A stretch of DNA of 64,000 bases. It comes from Streptomyces avidinii (GTDB lineage: Bacteria > Actinomycetota > Actinomycetes > Streptomycetales > Streptomycetaceae). This document shows positions 35,960-44,706 of this stretch, piece after piece. The position numbers and the translations under genes were made by a program. The notes beneath the pieces were generated by a model, which searched no databases, was not told where the DNA came from, and saw only the letters and a list, made by a program, of their open reading frames with translations. Where the stretch lies: positions 350,810-414,809 of the forward strand of contig NZ_BMVL01000007.1 of NCBI RefSeq assembly GCF_014650695.1, in the 5' to 3' direction. Position 1 is the stretch's first letter; the number at the start of each line of letters is the position of its first letter.

Positions 35960-37539
35960 GCGAACCGGAGCAGGTCGTGGAGCACACCGAGGCCCTGTCC
36001 CCCGAGGCCCCCGAGGCTCCCGACGACCACTGCGGCGATCGCGGCGGGCCGGCGCGCGGCCGGCGCGTGGTGCTCGCGGTCGTCGGCGGGGCCGCGCTGA
36101 TGGCGGTCGGCGGACTGCTGGCCACCGCCCTGGTGAAGTCCCCGGCGCAGGTGGCCGCGGAGACCGGGCCGCCCGCACAGGGGGCCCTGATCGCCGAGGT
36201 CGAGCGGCGGGTGCTCGCCCGGACCGTGGTGATGCGCGGGACCGTGACCGCCGACCAGAGCGTCGCCGTGTCCCCGCAGGGCATGCGCTCCGGTGAGGGC
36301 ACGGGGGCCGCGGTGGTGACCAAACTTCCGCTGAAGGCCGGGGACCCGGTCGCGGCGGGGCGGCTGATCGCCGAGGTGTCCGGGCGGCCCGTGTTCACCC
36401 TGCACGGCGCGCAGCCGATGTACCGCGATCTGAGGCCCGGGGCCACCGGCGACGACGTGACGCAGCTGCAGCAGGCGCTGCGCGAGCTCGGGCACGGCAC
36501 CGGCACCGACGCGAAGGGCGTCTTCGGGGCCGGTACGAAGGCCGCGCTCGCGGCCCGCTACCGGGCCATCGGGTACGAGCCGCTGCCCGCGGTCGCCGAC
36601 GGGGGCGCGGCGCTCAAGTCGGCGCGGGAGGCCGTACGGTCCGCGACCTGGGCCGTGGAGGACGCGAGCGGCCCGGTCGGCGCGTCCGCGGAGCCCGGAT
36701 CCGGCAAGGGCGGGGCGACGGCCACCCCGAGCCCCGCCGCGGGCTCCGGCACCGGCACGGGCTCCGGCACCGGCACCGGACCGGGCTCCGGCTCCGGCCG
36801 GGAGCTGGCGCGGGCCCGGGAGGCGCTCGGCGAGGCCCGGGCCGCGCTCGCGGCGGCCGAGGCCGCGGACGGGCCGATGCTGCCCGCCGCCGAGACCGTG
36901 TTCCTGGGTTCCTTCCCGGCCCGCGTCAGTTCCGTCGGCGCCCGCGCGGGCTCCCCCGTCTCCGGGCCGGTGCTCACGCTCTCCGCCGGGGAACTCGTCG
37001 TGGAGGCCTACCTCAAGGATGACAAGCGGCAGCTGCTGCGTGCCGGCATGGCCGTGGTGATCTCCTCCGAGGTCTCCGGCACCGATGCCCGTGGCAAGGT
37101 GGCGCTCGTCGCCACCGAGCGGACCGCCGCACAGCCCGCCGGCGGGCTCCCGCAGCAGGGCCAGGGCCAGGGCCAGGACTCCAAGGGCGGTGGGGGCGGC
37201 GGGGGCGGCGCCGACCTCGGCTACCGGATGGTGGTCCGCGCCGACCAGCCGCTGCCCGCCGGCTTCGCCGGGCAGGACGTCCGGCTGACCATCGAGTCCG
37301 CGGCCACCGACGGCGCGGCCCTCGTCGTCCCGGTCACCGCCGTCTCGGCGGGCACGGACGGGCGTACGGTCGTCACCGCCGTGTCCGCCGAAGGCATCCA
37401 GCGGCGCGTCGAGGTGCGCACCGGCACCAGCGGCGACGGCTACGTGGCCGTCACCCCGGCCCGGCCGGGCGCACTGGCCGCCGGGACCAGAGTGGTGATC
37501 GGCGCCGCGCCGCGGAAGACCCCGGGGAAGTCCCAGTGA
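35956..37539 (+). CDS. HlyD-type adaptor with peptidoglycan-binding domain
   Basis: Periplasmic-side adaptor of a MacB-type exporter, 527 aa. One membrane helix (VVLAVVGGAALMAVGGLLAT, about 38-57). A lipoyl-like half (VVMRGTVTADQSVAV) leads into a peptidoglycan-binding domain (YRDLRPGATGDDVTQLQQAL near 155-174, TGTDAKGVFGAGTKAALAARY near 180-200 in parts). A low-complexity Gly/Thr/Ser linker (about 240-285), a helical hairpin REALGEARAALAAAEAA, a second lipoyl half and a beta-barrel end follow. ATG overlaps the lipoprotein stop by four bases; the gene overlaps the ATPase gene by four. The Gly-rich stretch near 410 is unusually pure. Confidence 0.9.
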   Translation: MSEPEQVVEHTEALSPEAPEAPDDHCGDRGGPARGRRVVLAVVGGAALMAVGGLLATALVKSPAQVAAETGPPAQGALIAEVERRVLARTVVMRGTVTADQSVAVSPQGMRSGEGTGAAVVTKLPLKAGDPVAAGRLIAEVSGRPVFTLHGAQPMYRDLRPGATGDDVTQLQQALRELGHGTGTDAKGVFGAGTKAALAARYRAIGYEPLPAVADGGAALKSAREAVRSATWAVEDASGPVGASAEPGSGKGGATATPSPAAGSGTGTGSGTGTGPGSGSGRELARAREALGEARAALAAAEAADGPMLPAAETVFLGSFPARVSSVGARAGSPVSGPVLTLSAGELVVEAYLKDDKRQLLRAGMAVVISSEVSGTDARGKVALVATERTAAQPAGGLPQQGQGQGQDSKGGGGGGGGADLGYRMVVRADQPLPAGFAGQDVRLTIESAATDGAALVVPVTAVSAGTDGRTVVTAVSAEGIQRRVEVRTGTSGDGYVAVTPARPGALAAGTRVVIGAAPRKTPGKSQ

Positions 37540-38258
37540 GGCTCCTGCGGCGGCAGTCGAGGCAGGACCCGCAGCCGTCCGACGAAGGCGACAGCCCCGT
37601 GATCGAACTCCGCGGGGTCGGTCTCACCTACCCCGGGCCGCCGCCCGTCGAGGCCCTGCACCCCTGCGACCTGACCGTCCGGCGCGGCGAGTTCATCACC
37701 GTCGTCGGCCCTTCCGGCTCAGGGAAGTCCACCTTCCTCAACGTCGCCGGGCTGCTCGACTCCCCCACCAGCGGCCGGTACCTCCTCGACGGGATCGACA
37801 CCGCCGCACTCCCCGACCGGGAGCGCACCGCCCTGCGCGGCCGCCGGATCGGCTTCGTCTTCCAGTCCTTCCACCTGCTGCCCCACCGGTCCGCCCTGGA
37901 GAACGTCGCCCTCGCCATGCTCTACACCGGCATCCCCCGCGCCCAGCGCCTCGTACGTGCCCGCGCGGCTCTGGACCAGGTCGGTCTCGGACACCGGACC
38001 GGCGCCGTGCCCGGCCGGCTGTCGGGCGGCGAGCGCCAGCGGGTGGCCATCGCCCGCGCCCTGGTCGGGCGCCCCTCGCTGCTGCTGTGCGACGAACCCA
38101 CCGGCAATCTCGACTCCGCCAACGCCGCGTCCGTCCTCGGGCTGCTGGACGACCTGCACGGGGCCGGGATGACCGTCCTCGTCATCACGCACGACCCCGA
38201 GGTGGCCCGGCGCGGGCACCGGACCGTCACCATCCGCGACGGACGGCTCCACCCGTGA
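37536..38258 (+). CDS. ABC transporter ATPase, MacB/LolD type
   Basis: A 240-aa ATPase with all motifs: Walker A GPSGSGKST at 58-66, Q-loop FVFQSFHLLPHRSALENV near 107-124, signature LSGGERQR at 162-169, Walker B LLLCDEPTG at 182-190, and the switch His in VLVITHDPEVA. The sequence is of the LolD/MacB class that powers mechanotransmission exporters for lipoproteins, peptides or antibiotics. GTG start overlaps the adaptor by four bases; the permease start overlaps its stop by four. The substrate is unknown. Confidence 0.95.
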   Translation: MRLLRRQSRQDPQPSDEGDSPVIELRGVGLTYPGPPPVEALHPCDLTVRRGEFITVVGPSGSGKSTFLNVAGLLDSPTSGRYLLDGIDTAALPDRERTALRGRRIGFVFQSFHLLPHRSALENVALAMLYTGIPRAQRLVRARAALDQVGLGHRTGAVPGRLSGGERQRVAIARALVGRPSLLLCDEPTGNLDSANAASVLGLLDDLHGAGMTVLVITHDPEVARRGHRTVTIRDGRLHP

Positions 38259-39490
38259 GCGCCACGCCGCCGAGTGCCGTCGCACCGACCCGGCTGTCCG
38301 TACGCGACGCCCTGGCCGAGGCGGTCGCCGGCATGCTGCGCCGCCCCGGCCGGGCCGTGCTCACCGCCCTCGGCACCGTCCTCGGCGTCGGCAGTTTCGT
38401 CGCCGTCCTCGGCCTCACCGCCACCATCTCCGCCCAGATCGACGGCCGGTTCAACGTCCTGACCGCCACCGAGGTCAGCGTCGAGGACGTCGCCGCCCAG
38501 CAGAACGAGTTCGCCGGGCCCGGCTTCCCCGCCGATGCCGAGCAGCGGCTGCGCGCCGTCGCCGGGATCGAGCACGCCGGGGTGCTGTGGACGGTGCGGC
38601 TCGACTCCCGGACCACGGTCGGCCCGCTGCCGTCCGGGGCCGGCGACCCCGCCACCGGCACGGCCGTCGTCGCCGCCTCCCCCGGGGCCGTCGCCGCCCT
38701 CGTACCCACCCTCCAGCAGGGACGGCTCTACGACGACTTCGCCGAGCGCGGCCACGAGCGCGTGGTCGTCATCGGCAGCGGGCTCGCCGCCCGCCTCGGG
38801 ATCACCACCCTGGCCACCCGGCCCGCCCTGTACATCGGCCAGGAGCCCTTCACCGTGGCGGGGATCGTCGCCGACCTCGAACGCCGGCCCGAGCACCTGA
38901 TGTCGGTCCTCGTGCCGCGCGCCACCGCCGAGCAGCTCTGGGGGCCGCCGGCGCCCGGAGCCGCGAGCGTGCTGATCGCCACCGAACTCGGCGCCGCCCG
39001 GCAGGTCGCCGACCTGGCCCCGCTCGCGCTGCGCCCCGACCACCCCGAGTACCTCAAGGCCGTCCCGCCACCCGATCCGCGGATGCTGCGCTCCGGTGTC
39101 ACCGCCGACCTGAGCGCGCTCTTCCTGCTGCTGGCCGGGATCTGCCTGGTCATCGGTGCGGTCGGGATCGCGAACACCACCCTGGTCGCCGTACTGGAAC
39201 GGACCGGCGAGATCGGGCTGCGGCGGGCGCTCGGCGCCCGGGGGCGGCACGTCTCGGCCCAGTTCCTCACCGAGTCCGCGGCCCTCGGAGCGCTCGGCGG
39301 CCTGGTCGGGACCTCGCTGGGCGAAATGACCGTGGTCGGGGTCTGCCTCGTCCGGGACTGGACCCCGGTGATCCACCCGGTCACCGTGGCCGCGGCCCCG
39401 CTCACCGGCCTGGTCACCGGGCTGCTCGCCGGCCTCTATCCCGCCTGGCGGGCGGCCCGTGTCGAACCGGCCGAGGCCCTGCGAAGATAG
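38255..39490 (+). CDS. ABC transporter permease, MacB type
   Basis: A 411-aa permease with the FtsX/MacB layout: one N-terminal helix (LTALGTVLGVGSFVAVLGLT, about 32-51), a large extracellular domain (about 60-280), then three helices (about 290-400) including LFLLLAGICLVIGAVGIANT, ALGARGRHVSAQFLTESAAL near 330 as the coupling motif, and the terminal YPAWRAARVEPAEALRR typical of the family. GTG start overlaps the ATPase stop by four bases. Works as dimer with the ATPase and the adaptor upstream. Confidence 0.94.
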   Translation: MSATPPSAVAPTRLSVRDALAEAVAGMLRRPGRAVLTALGTVLGVGSFVAVLGLTATISAQIDGRFNVLTATEVSVEDVAAQQNEFAGPGFPADAEQRLRAVAGIEHAGVLWTVRLDSRTTVGPLPSGAGDPATGTAVVAASPGAVAALVPTLQQGRLYDDFAERGHERVVVIGSGLAARLGITTLATRPALYIGQEPFTVAGIVADLERRPEHLMSVLVPRATAEQLWGPPAPGAASVLIATELGAARQVADLAPLALRPDHPEYLKAVPPPDPRMLRSGVTADLSALFLLLAGICLVIGAVGIANTTLVAVLERTGEIGLRRALGARGRHVSAQFLTESAALGALGGLVGTSLGEMTVVGVCLVRDWTPVIHPVTVAAAPLTGLVTGLLAGLYPAWRAARVEPAEALRR

Positions 39491-39557
39491 CGGGGAAGAC
39501 AACGGGGAAGACAACGGGCGCCAGTGCGCCCGACCGTCCCCAGGAGGTGGTGGTCCC

Positions 39558-39857
39558 GTGAACCCGAAGTCGTACGAGTCCCACGGCGCCGGTGACCCCA
39601 CCGCGGTCCCGGCGGCGCTCGGCCTCGGTCTGCTGGCCGTCGGCGGCTGGCTGCTGACCACCGCCCGCCCCTGGCACAAGCCCGGCCACCCGCTCACGCT
39701 GGGGCTGGGCTGGACCGCCTCGGGAGTCCTGCTGCTGTGCGGCCTGGTCCTGCTGGCACGGTGCGTGCGTACCGTCCACGGCAGCCCGGAGGCCCCTGCC
39801 CCTTCGGGCCCGGAAGCCGGAGCGGGGGCCCCGGCGGACACCGGTACGGACGGCTGA
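39558..39857 (+). CDS. small two-helix membrane protein
   Basis: A 99-aa protein of no recognised family. Two membrane segments (about 18-35, AALGLGLLAVGGWLL; and 48-70, WTASGVLLLCGLVLLARC) and an acidic, Ala/Pro/Gly-rich tail. GTG at 39558 is chosen because AGGAGG lies ten bases upstream; an in-frame ATG at 39459 inside the permease gene is less likely. It starts 67 bp after the permease gene on the same strand and probably ends the export operon. Confidence 0.75.
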   Translation: MNPKSYESHGAGDPTAVPAALGLGLLAVGGWLLTTARPWHKPGHPLTLGLGWTASGVLLLCGLVLLARCVRTVHGSPEAPAPSGPEAGAGAPADTGTDG

Positions 39858-39903
39858 CCGGGCGGGCCGGCGCCCATCAGGACGCCGCCCGCCGTCATCC
39901 GGC

Positions 39904-41187
39904 TCAGGCCTTCGGGGCCACCTTCGAGAGGCCGTTGATGATGCGGTCCATCGCGTCGCCGCCCGTCGGGTCGGTCAGGTTGGCCAGCATCTTCAGGGTG
40001 AACCGCATCAGCACCGGGTGGGTCAGGCCGCGCTGGGCGGCGATCTTCATGACCTTCGGGTTGCCGATCAGCTTCACGAAGGCGCGGCCCAGCGTGTAGT
40101 AGCCGCCGTAGGTCTCCTTGAGCACCTTCGGGTAGTTGTGCAGCGCCAGTTCGCGCTGCGCCGGGGTGGCGCGGGCCTGGGCCTGCACGATGACGTCGGC
40201 CGCGATCCGGCCCGACTCCATGGCGTAGGCGATGCCCTCGCCGTTGAACGGGTTGACGAGCCCGCCCGCGTCGCCGACCAGTAGCAGGCCCTTGGTGTAG
40301 TGCGGCTGCCGGTTGAAGGCCATCGGCAGGGCCGCGCCGCGGATCGGCTGCGTCATGTTCTCGGGGGTGTAGCCCCAGTCCGCGGGCATCGAGGCGCACC
40401 AGGCCTTCAGGACCTCGCGCCAGTCCAGCTCCTTGAAGGCGGAGGAGGAGTTCAGGATGCCGAGGCCGACGTTGGAGGTGCCGTCGCCCATGCCGAAGAT
40501 CCAGCCGTAGCCGGGCAGCAGCCGGTCCTGCGCGCCGCGCCGGTCCCACAGCTCCAGCCAGGACTCCAGGTAGTCGTCGTCGTGCCGCGGCGAGGTGAAG
40601 TACGTCCGTACGGCCACGCCCATCGGGCGGTCCTCGCGCCGGTGCAGCCCCATCGCCAGGGACAGCCGGGAGGAGTTGCCGTCGGCGGCGACGACCAGCG
40701 GGGCGTGGAAGGTGACCGGGGTCTTCTCCTCGCCCAGCTTCGCCTGCACGCCGGTGATGTGGCCGGTGCGCGCGTCGCGCACGGGCTCGCCGACGGTGCA
40801 GCGCTCGTACAGCCGGGCGCCGGCCTTCTGCGCCTGGCGGGCCAGGGTCTCGTCGAAGTCGTCGCGCTTGCGGACGAGTCCGTAGTCCGGGTAGGAGGCG
40901 AGTTCCGGCCAGTCCAGCTGGAGCCGCTGCCCGCCGCCGATGATCCGCAGACCCTTGTTCCGCAGCCAGCCGGCCTCTTCGGAGATGTCGATGCCCATCG
41001 CCACCAGCTGCTTGGTGGCGCGCGGGGTCAGGCCGTCGCCGCAGACCTTCTCGCGCGGGAACGCCGTCTTCTCCAGCAGCAGGACGTCCAATCCGGCCTT
41101 GGCGAGGTAGTAGGCGGTGGTCGAGCCGGCGGGCCCGGCCCCGACGACGATCACGTCCGCGGAGTGTTCGGAGAGGAGCTCGGTCAC
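39904..41187 (-). CDS. geranylgeranyl-reductase-family flavoprotein, MenJ-like
   Basis: FAD-dependent reductase of isoprenoid double bonds. The 427-aa protein has the dinucleotide motif VGAGPAGSTTAYYLAKAGLD near 15-34, PREKVCGDGLTPRA near 44 as family marker, AADGNSSRLS near 170, and GDAGGLVNPFNGEGIAYAM near 300. Relatives include archaeal GGR and mycobacterial MenJ, which hydrogenates one isoprene unit of menaquinone. Streptomyces menaquinones are partly saturated, and menG, mqnC, mqnA and a polyprenyl synthase are in the same window, so MenJ-like activity is the best guess. Convergent with the export operon; divergent from an acetyltransferase gene. Confidence 0.88.
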   Translation of the reverse strand: MTELLSEHSADVIVVGAGPAGSTTAYYLAKAGLDVLLLEKTAFPREKVCGDGLTPRATKQLVAMGIDISEEAGWLRNKGLRIIGGGQRLQLDWPELASYPDYGLVRKRDDFDETLARQAQKAGARLYERCTVGEPVRDARTGHITGVQAKLGEEKTPVTFHAPLVVAADGNSSRLSLAMGLHRREDRPMGVAVRTYFTSPRHDDDYLESWLELWDRRGAQDRLLPGYGWIFGMGDGTSNVGLGILNSSSAFKELDWREVLKAWCASMPADWGYTPENMTQPIRGAALPMAFNRQPHYTKGLLLVGDAGGLVNPFNGEGIAYAMESGRIAADVIVQAQARATPAQRELALHNYPKVLKETYGGYYTLGRAFVKLIGNPKVMKIAAQRGLTHPVLMRFTLKMLANLTDPTGGDAMDRIINGLSKVAPKA

Positions 41188-41284
41188 TGCGGGGTCTCCC
41201 GAAGGCTCGATAAAGGGTGCCAGGCGGCACCGGACATGTGCAGTCTATGCAGCGAGAGAGATCACGATCCGAAGGGTGCCTCCG

Positions 41285-41803
41285 ATGACCACCTCGCAGA
41301 CCCGGCCACTTCCCGCCGTACAGCTCCGCGTGCCCACGGACGAGGACGCGCACGCCTGGCACTCGGTCTTCGCCGACCCCGACGTCATGGAGTTCCTCGG
41401 CGGTCCCGCGGAACTGTCCGCGTACGAGGAGATCACCGCGCGCCAGCGCATGCACGACGCCCAGCTCGGCTACTGCCTGTGGACCCTGCTCGACGGGCAG
41501 GGCGCGGTGATCGGCTTCACCGGCGCCCAGCCGTGGCCCCGGGAGAAGGGGTGGGGGCCGGTCGGCGAGATCGAGATCGGCTGGCGGCTGGGCCGCTCCG
41601 CGTGGGGCCAGGGCTACGCGTACGCCGCTGCGCTGGCCACGCTGGAACGGGTCCGGGCGGCCGGCCTGACCCGGGTGGTCGCGATGATCGACGCCCGCAA
41701 CGACCGCTCGGTGGCGGTCGCGGAACGCCTGTGCATGGTGCTGGCCGAGGAGTTCACCACCCCGGCGGGCAACCGCGCCCGCCGCTACGAACTCGCACTG
41801 TAG
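41285..41803 (+). CDS. GNAT-family N-acetyltransferase
   Basis: A 172-aa acetyltransferase of the RimJ/RimL-like type, moving acetyl from acetyl-CoA to an amine. EIEIGWRLGRSAWGQGYAYA near 95-114 contains the CoA pyrophosphate-binding R/Q-x-x-G-x-G/A loop, and AMIDARNDRSVAVAERL near 132-148 is the usual second half. ATG with AAGGG upstream; an earlier in-frame start is not needed. Divergent from the reductase gene with a 97-bp shared promoter region. The acceptor is unknown. Confidence 0.9.
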   Translation: MTTSQTRPLPAVQLRVPTDEDAHAWHSVFADPDVMEFLGGPAELSAYEEITARQRMHDAQLGYCLWTLLDGQGAVIGFTGAQPWPREKGWGPVGEIEIGWRLGRSAWGQGYAYAAALATLERVRAAGLTRVVAMIDARNDRSVAVAERLCMVLAEEFTTPAGNRARRYELAL

Positions 41804-41866
41804 AACGGAAGGGAGCGGTCCGTGTCCTGCGGCGACTCCGGTTCTCGGGGGGCGGCCCGAGACGGC

Positions 41867-42796
41867 CTAGAACACGGACAGGCCCGTCAGGGTCGTGAAC
41901 CGGTCCAGTGCCGCCACGCCCGCCACCGAGTTGCCCCGGGCGTCCAGGCCCGGGCTCCACACCGCGAGGACGCACTGGCCCGGGACGACCGCGACGATGC
42001 CCCCGCCGACGCCGCTCTTGCCCGGCAGGCCGACGCGGTACGCGAACTCGCCCGCCGCGTCGTACGTCCCGCAGGTCAGCATCACCGCGTTGATCTGCTT
42101 GGCCTCGCTGCGCGTCAGCAGCCGCGAGCCGTCCGCCCGGAGCCCGTGCCGCGCCAGGAAGCGCCCGGCACGGGCCAGGTCGGCGCAGCTCATCTCGATG
42201 GAGCACTGCCAGAAGTAGTGCTCCAGCAGCGCGGGCACCGGGTTGTCGATGTTCCCGTACGAGGCCATGAAGTGGGCGACGGCGGCGTTGCGGTCGCCGT
42301 GCTCCTGCTCGGAGGCCGCGACCTCGGCGTCGAAGCCTATGTCCGGGTTCCGGCTCTCCTGCCGCAGGAACTCCAGCAGTTCGCTGCTCGCGTCGCCCGT
42401 CAGCGTCTGGAGCCGGTCGGTCACCACGAGGGCGCCCGCGTTGATGAATGGATTGCGTGGAATGCCGTTTTCGTACTCCAGCTGCACGAGCGAGTTGAAC
42501 GGGTTGCCGGAGGGCTCCCGGCCGACCCGCTCCCACAGGCTGTCGCCGCCCTCGGCCAGGGCCAGGGCCAGCGCGAAGACCTTGGTGATGGACTGCGCGG
42601 AGAAGGGAACCTGCCAGTCCCCGACCCCGAAGACGTTGCCGTCGAGGTCGGCGATGGCCATCCCGAACTGCCGCGGGTCCACGGCGGCGAGCGCGGGGAT
42701 GTACTCGGCCGGGGTGCCACTGCCCCTCAACGGGGCGATGTCGGCCGCGATCCGCTCCAGCAGGGGCCCGTAATCCGTGGGCGCGACGTCCGGCAC
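41867..42796 (-). CDS. glsA: glutaminase
   Basis: Hydrolyses glutamine to glutamate and ammonia; serine-dependent, beta-lactamase-like fold. The 309-aa length is typical. Visible: IPALAAVDPRQFGMAIADLDG near 30-50 in parts, the S-x-x-K pair in PFSAQSITKVFALALAL near 64-80, GREPSGNPFNSLVQLEY near 92, GIPRNPFINAGALVVTD near 110, and the C-terminal GKSGVGGGIVAVVPG near 262 with the V-G-G active-site loop. GTG at 42796 is five bases after the menG stop, so it is co-transcribed with menG; no functional link is evident. Confidence 0.95.
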   Translation of the reverse strand: MPDVAPTDYGPLLERIAADIAPLRGSGTPAEYIPALAAVDPRQFGMAIADLDGNVFGVGDWQVPFSAQSITKVFALALALAEGGDSLWERVGREPSGNPFNSLVQLEYENGIPRNPFINAGALVVTDRLQTLTGDASSELLEFLRQESRNPDIGFDAEVAASEQEHGDRNAAVAHFMASYGNIDNPVPALLEHYFWQCSIEMSCADLARAGRFLARHGLRADGSRLLTRSEAKQINAVMLTCGTYDAAGEFAYRVGLPGKSGVGGGIVAVVPGQCVLAVWSPGLDARGNSVAGVAALDRFTTLTGLSVF

Positions 42797-42801
42797 GGCA
42801 G

Positions 42802-43494
42802 TCAGCCCTTGGTGCCCCGGTGCAGCGCGACGATGCCGCCGCTGAGGTTGCGCCAGGCCACCTTGGACCAGCCGGCCTTCTGCAGCAGGGCGGCCAGCGC
42901 CGGCTGGTCCGGCCATTCGCGGATGGACTCGGCGAGGTAGACGTACGGGTCGGGGTCGGACACCACCGTGCGGGCCACCGGCGGCAGCGCGCGCATCAGG
43001 TACTCCATGTAGACCGTCCGGAACGGCGCCCAGGTGGGCTGCGAGAACTCGCAGATGATGACCTGCCCGCCGGGCTTCGTCACCCGGTACAGCTCGCGCA
43101 GCGCGGCGTCGGTGTCCTGGACGTTGCGCAGCCCGAAGGAGATCGTGACGGTGTCGAAGGCGTCGTCCTTGAACGGCAGCTTCGTCGCGTCACCGGCGGT
43201 CAGCGGCAGCCAGGAGTGCTTCTTCTTGCCCTCCATGAGCATGCCCAGGGAGAAGTCGCAGGGGACCACGTACGCGCCGGTGGCGGCGAAGGGCAGCGAG
43301 GAGGTCGCGGTTCCGGCGGCCAGGTCGAGGACCGTGTGACCGGGGCGCGCGCCGACCGCCTTGGCGACCTCCTTGCGCCACATCCGGGCCTGACCCAGCG
43401 AGATGACGTCGTTGGTGAGGTCGTATTTCTCCGCGATGCCGTCGAACATGGAGGCGACTTCGTGCGGCTGCTTGTCCAGGGAAGCCCTTGTCAC
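42802..43494 (-). CDS. menG: demethylmenaquinone methyltransferase
   Basis: Last methylation of menaquinone synthesis using S-adenosylmethionine; UbiE/MenG family, 230 aa. Signature text: MFDGIAEKYDLTNDVISLGQ near 16-35, SAM motif I VLDLAAGTATSSL near 55-67, FKDDAFDTVTISFGLRNVQD near 105-124 and REWPDQPALAALL near 190. GTG at 43494 is chosen because AGGGG lies upstream and the protein starts at the family N-terminus. Together with mqnA and mqnC in the same window it supports menaquinone synthesis by the futalosine route. Confidence 0.96.
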   Translation of the reverse strand: MTRASLDKQPHEVASMFDGIAEKYDLTNDVISLGQARMWRKEVAKAVGARPGHTVLDLAAGTATSSLPFAATGAYVVPCDFSLGMLMEGKKKHSWLPLTAGDATKLPFKDDAFDTVTISFGLRNVQDTDAALRELYRVTKPGGQVIICEFSQPTWAPFRTVYMEYLMRALPPVARTVVSDPDPYVYLAESIREWPDQPALAALLQKAGWSKVAWRNLSGGIVALHRGTKG

Positions 43495-43760
43495 TGGCGT
43501 TCGCCCCTCGGTGTGCGATGCGGATCGGCGGGTACGCACCCATCCTCTCAGGCCGCGCCCCCGCCGGGCCGCAGGGGCTCCACGGCTACCCGCTGTGACC
43601 GCCGGGGGGTGGATGTCGGAAACTGTTCCGAAGGACAGTTACGCCGCGCACCCGCGGACACGTTGACTGACAGGGTGCGGCCCGGTGAGGGTCACCCACC
43701 GGAACGGCACCCGAATCGTGGCCGGTCCGGCAGTGGCCGCCGCGAACAGAAAGCTTCACG

Positions 43761-44660
43761 ATGCCGGCAGGCCATTCCACCGGTCGCTCCAGCCGCAGCG
43801 GCCCGCGCGCCAAGCGCCGGGCCGAGCGGCGCAAGCGGCTGCGGCGCACGATCCTCCTCGGCTCGGCGGCACTGGTCGTGGTCTCGGCGACCGCGTACAC
43901 GCTGATGCCCGGGGACGACGGCGCGAAAACCACCGCGGGCCGGACCGCGGCCCAGCCGGACCCGACGGACGCGCAGTCCGCCGACGGCGATGGGAATGCG
44001 GTCCCGCAGGGCGGCCAGAAGCCCCCCTCCCCCCAGCCCTCCGCCTCGCCCTCGGTGCAGCCCAAGGGCTCGCCCTCGCCGCAGCCCTCCGCGACGGCCG
44101 CCCGGCCGGGTGTCTTCAAGGCCTCCGGCACCGCAGGCAACGCGCAGGGCAAGGGGCCCGCACGCCGCTGGCGGATCGAGGTCGAGGAGGGCAGCGGAGT
44201 CGACCCGGAGTCGGCCGCCCGCTCGGTCGAGGCGATCCTCGGGGATCCGCGCGGCTGGACCAAGGACCCGAAGTACGGCTTCCAGCTCGTCGGGGCGGGC
44301 CAGCCGGTCGATTTCACCATCAAGATCGCGACGCCCAAGACCACCGACCTCCTGTGCGACGTGGTCACGCCCGAGCTCATCGGCGAGACCAACTGCAGCT
44401 CGGGGCACACCGTCGTGGTCAACCTCAAGCGCTGGCAGGAGGGTTCGCCGCAGTTCAGCGGCTCGCCCGAGGAGTACCGGGCGCTGATCATCAACCACGA
44501 GGTCGGACACGAGCTCGGCCGCGGCCACGAGTCGTGCCCGGGTCCGGGCCAGCCCGCTCCCGCGATGATGCAACAGATCAAGGGGCTGCTCGGCTGCAAG
44601 TCCAACGCCTGGCCGTACGACTCGAATGGAACCTACCTGTCCGGTCCATCCGTCCTATAG
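43761..44660 (+). CDS. membrane-anchored DUF3152 protein with metzincin-like zinc motif
   Basis: A 299-aa exported protein. Basic N-terminus (about 12-30), one signal-anchor helix (ILLGSAALVVVSATAYTLM, 31-49), a Pro/Ser/Gln-rich spacer (about 50-115) fit for crossing the wall, and a C-terminal DUF3152 domain. The domain contains HEVGHELGRGH (His246, Glu247, His250, His256), the extended HExxHxxGxxH zinc signature of metzincin proteases, and Cys residues (LLCD, TNCSS, ESCP, LGCKS) that may pair. A downstream Met, the PAPAMMQQI stretch, could be the Met-turn. Protease activity is inferred from the motif. Monocistronic or cotranscribed with the LuxR gene 46 bp downstream. Confidence 0.88.
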   Translation: MPAGHSTGRSSRSGPRAKRRAERRKRLRRTILLGSAALVVVSATAYTLMPGDDGAKTTAGRTAAQPDPTDAQSADGDGNAVPQGGQKPPSPQPSASPSVQPKGSPSPQPSATAARPGVFKASGTAGNAQGKGPARRWRIEVEEGSGVDPESAARSVEAILGDPRGWTKDPKYGFQLVGAGQPVDFTIKIATPKTTDLLCDVVTPELIGETNCSSGHTVVVNLKRWQEGSPQFSGSPEEYRALIINHEVGHELGRGHESCPGPGQPAPAMMQQIKGLLGCKSNAWPYDSNGTYLSGPSVL

Positions 44661-44706
44661 GGCGAGAGGCGGCTCAAGGACGGGCGCCCGGGGGCGAGGA
44701 GAAACC

